From NCBI GenBank assembly GCA_029052265.1, contig JAIDJJ010000652.1, positions 1-7,647 on the forward strand: DNA of 7,647 bases, given 5' to 3'. Both the position numbers and the translations under genes were made by a program. Within the stretch, counting starts at the first letter, position 1; the number at the start of each line of letters is the position of its first letter. This document shows, piece by piece, positions 7,403-7,647 of this stretch. The notes beneath the pieces were generated by a model. That model saw only the letters and a program-made list of their open reading frames with translations. It ran no database searches and was not told the origin of the DNA. This DNA comes from Muribaculaceae bacterium (GTDB lineage: Bacteria > Bacteroidota > Bacteroidia > Bacteroidales > Muribaculaceae).

Positions 7403-7462
7403 CCATACTGACAATCTGTATTATGTGTCGGGACTTTATGTGCCGACAAGGGTTGCTATTGA
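7403..7462 (+). pseudogene. Frameshifted remnant of a SusD C-terminus
   Basis: Reading CCA TAC, skipping one T (7409), then GAC AAT CTG and onward through 7442 gives PY-DNLYYVSGLYV. This parallels PYNQLYYVPGLYV near the end of the SusD protein at the left of the window. After V, a shift (CC instead of a full codon at 7443-7444) restores GAC AAG GGT TGC TAT TGA, i.e. DKGCY-stop, against NKGYN-stop in the intact protein. Over the nine-codon core (7416-7442 versus 1232-1258) 20 of 27 bases match and eight of nine amino acids are the same, with most differences at synonymous positions. That pattern suggests descent from a homologous coding gene rather than chance or a fresh copy of this susD. Nothing upstream of 7403 aligns convincingly, so only about 20 codons survive recognisably. 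Confidence 0.6.
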
Positions 7463-7491
7463 GTGAAATAGATGTTAAATACGAGATATTC

Positions 7492-7546
7492 AAAAAATGC
7501 ATAACCGGCTCGAACCCTTGATTCCGAGCCGGTTATGCATTTTTTT
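7492..7546. terminator. Perfect 21-bp bidirectional terminator hairpin
   Basis: Bases 7492-7512 pair without mismatch with 7525-7545 around a 12-base loop. The stem has a GC-rich top (CCGGCTCG / CGAGCCGG), six A's at the base on the left and seven T's (7540-7546) on the right. It is therefore a Rho-independent-type terminator on both strands. It probably closes the ancestral unit that carried the SusD remnant, and it could also stop a leftward transcript from a gene beyond the right edge. Confidence 0.88.
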
Positions 7547-7647
7547 ATCCAAATCTCTTCGGAAGAGACATGGATGTCCAACAAATGACTGAGAACTAAA
7601 TATTTGTAAATGTTATTTATCTGATTTGCTAAACAAATATCATTTTA

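Larger units (their letters stand above)
7139..7546 (+). other. Putative promoter-to-terminator transcript of about 400 nt without an ORF
   Basis: The interval runs from the expected start site of the promoter at 7102-7132 to the end of the T-tract of the hairpin at 7492-7546. It has no reading frame with a start codon longer than about 20 codons and includes the SusD remnant near its end. It may be a small RNA, a decayed gene still transcribed, or silent. I recognise no known RNA family (no tmRNA, RNase P or 6S signatures). A weak internal stem CCAATC/GATTGG pairs 7322-7327 with 7341-7346. Confidence 0.25.
6926..7647. other. Gene-free, AT-rich region with promoter, susD remnant and two large hairpins
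   Basis: No intact coding region is supportable on either strand. The centre is much more AT-rich than the PUL genes: I counted 108 G/C in the 360 bases 7021-7380 (about 30 percent), against 28 of 60 in a sampled stretch of the second GH32 gene. Translations show only short frames: ATG at 7137 gives 12 codons, ATG at 7205 gives 13, ATG at 7302 gives 19. Two open stretches of about 50 codons (7209-7361 and 7247-7408) have no start codon at their head and no recognisable family. The recognisable elements are listed separately: hairpin, promoter, SusD C-terminal remnant and bidirectional terminator. After 7547 I see only AT-rich sequence with a small hairpin (7554-7568) and no gene start. Confidence 0.75.

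Noticed and set aside
7247..7408. Second open stretch in the frame leading into the SusD remnant
   Set aside because: Its translation (RFHKVKSKIQDRW...IFDVKEPY) does not align with the SusD residues expected before PYNQLYY, so I did not extend the pseudogene upstream.
7554..7568. Small hairpin TCTCTT-CGG-AAGAGA
   Set aside because: Six base pairs with a three-base loop and no T-tract; too weak to call a terminator or regulatory site.
7600..7640. Inverted repeat ATATTTGT...ACAAATAT near the right edge, with TTTG at 7625-7628 that could be a -33 box
   Set aside because: The arms are nearly pure A/T and expected by chance. Any matching -7 element would lie beyond the window, so neither operator nor promoter can be supported.

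Overview
The window is from a Bacteroidales genome, possibly Muribaculaceae or a relative (the family is a weak inference). The order-level call rests on a SusD-type lipoprotein gene, two lipoproteins with acidic residues just after the lipid-modified cysteine, promoter elements of the Bacteroidetes TAnnTTTG type, and the absence of strong Shine-Dalgarno sequences. It is part of a fructan (levan- or inulin-type) polysaccharide utilization locus (PUL) read entirely on the + strand.

Left part (1-4366): the 3' portion of a susD-like gene is followed at short spacing by a DUF4960-type surface lipoprotein gene and a lipoprotein GH32 fructan hydrolase. This order (SusD, DUF4960, GH32) resembles the Bacteroides thetaiotaomicron levan locus (BT1762-BT1761-BT1760), where the GH32 is a surface endo-levanase. 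The susC gene expected upstream lies outside the window. A strong hairpin terminator ends this unit.

Middle part (4410-7007): a Bacteroidetes-type -7 element opens a second unit. It encodes a secreted alpha/beta-hydrolase (esterase-like, Ser-Asp-His triad visible) and a second GH32 with a type I signal peptide and an N-terminal DUF4980-like domain, probably periplasmic. A long hairpin follows. The inferred division of labour is that the surface proteins bind and cut fructan, SusC/SusD import the oligosaccharides, and the second GH32 finishes hydrolysis in the periplasm. The esterase may remove acyl groups, but its substrate is unknown. No fructokinase, fructose transporter or regulator is visible.

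Right part (6926-7647): about 720 bases with no intact gene and clearly AT-rich (I counted 108 G/C in 7021-7380, about 30 percent, against 28/60 in a sampled stretch of the second GH32 gene). It still has structure: a full promoter match (TTTG-N19-TACTTTTG), a short frameshifted remnant of a SusD C-terminus, and a perfect 21-bp bidirectional terminator hairpin. The remnant suggests a second, now decayed, PUL segment. The promoter and terminator could still produce a roughly 400-nt transcript with no obvious protein.
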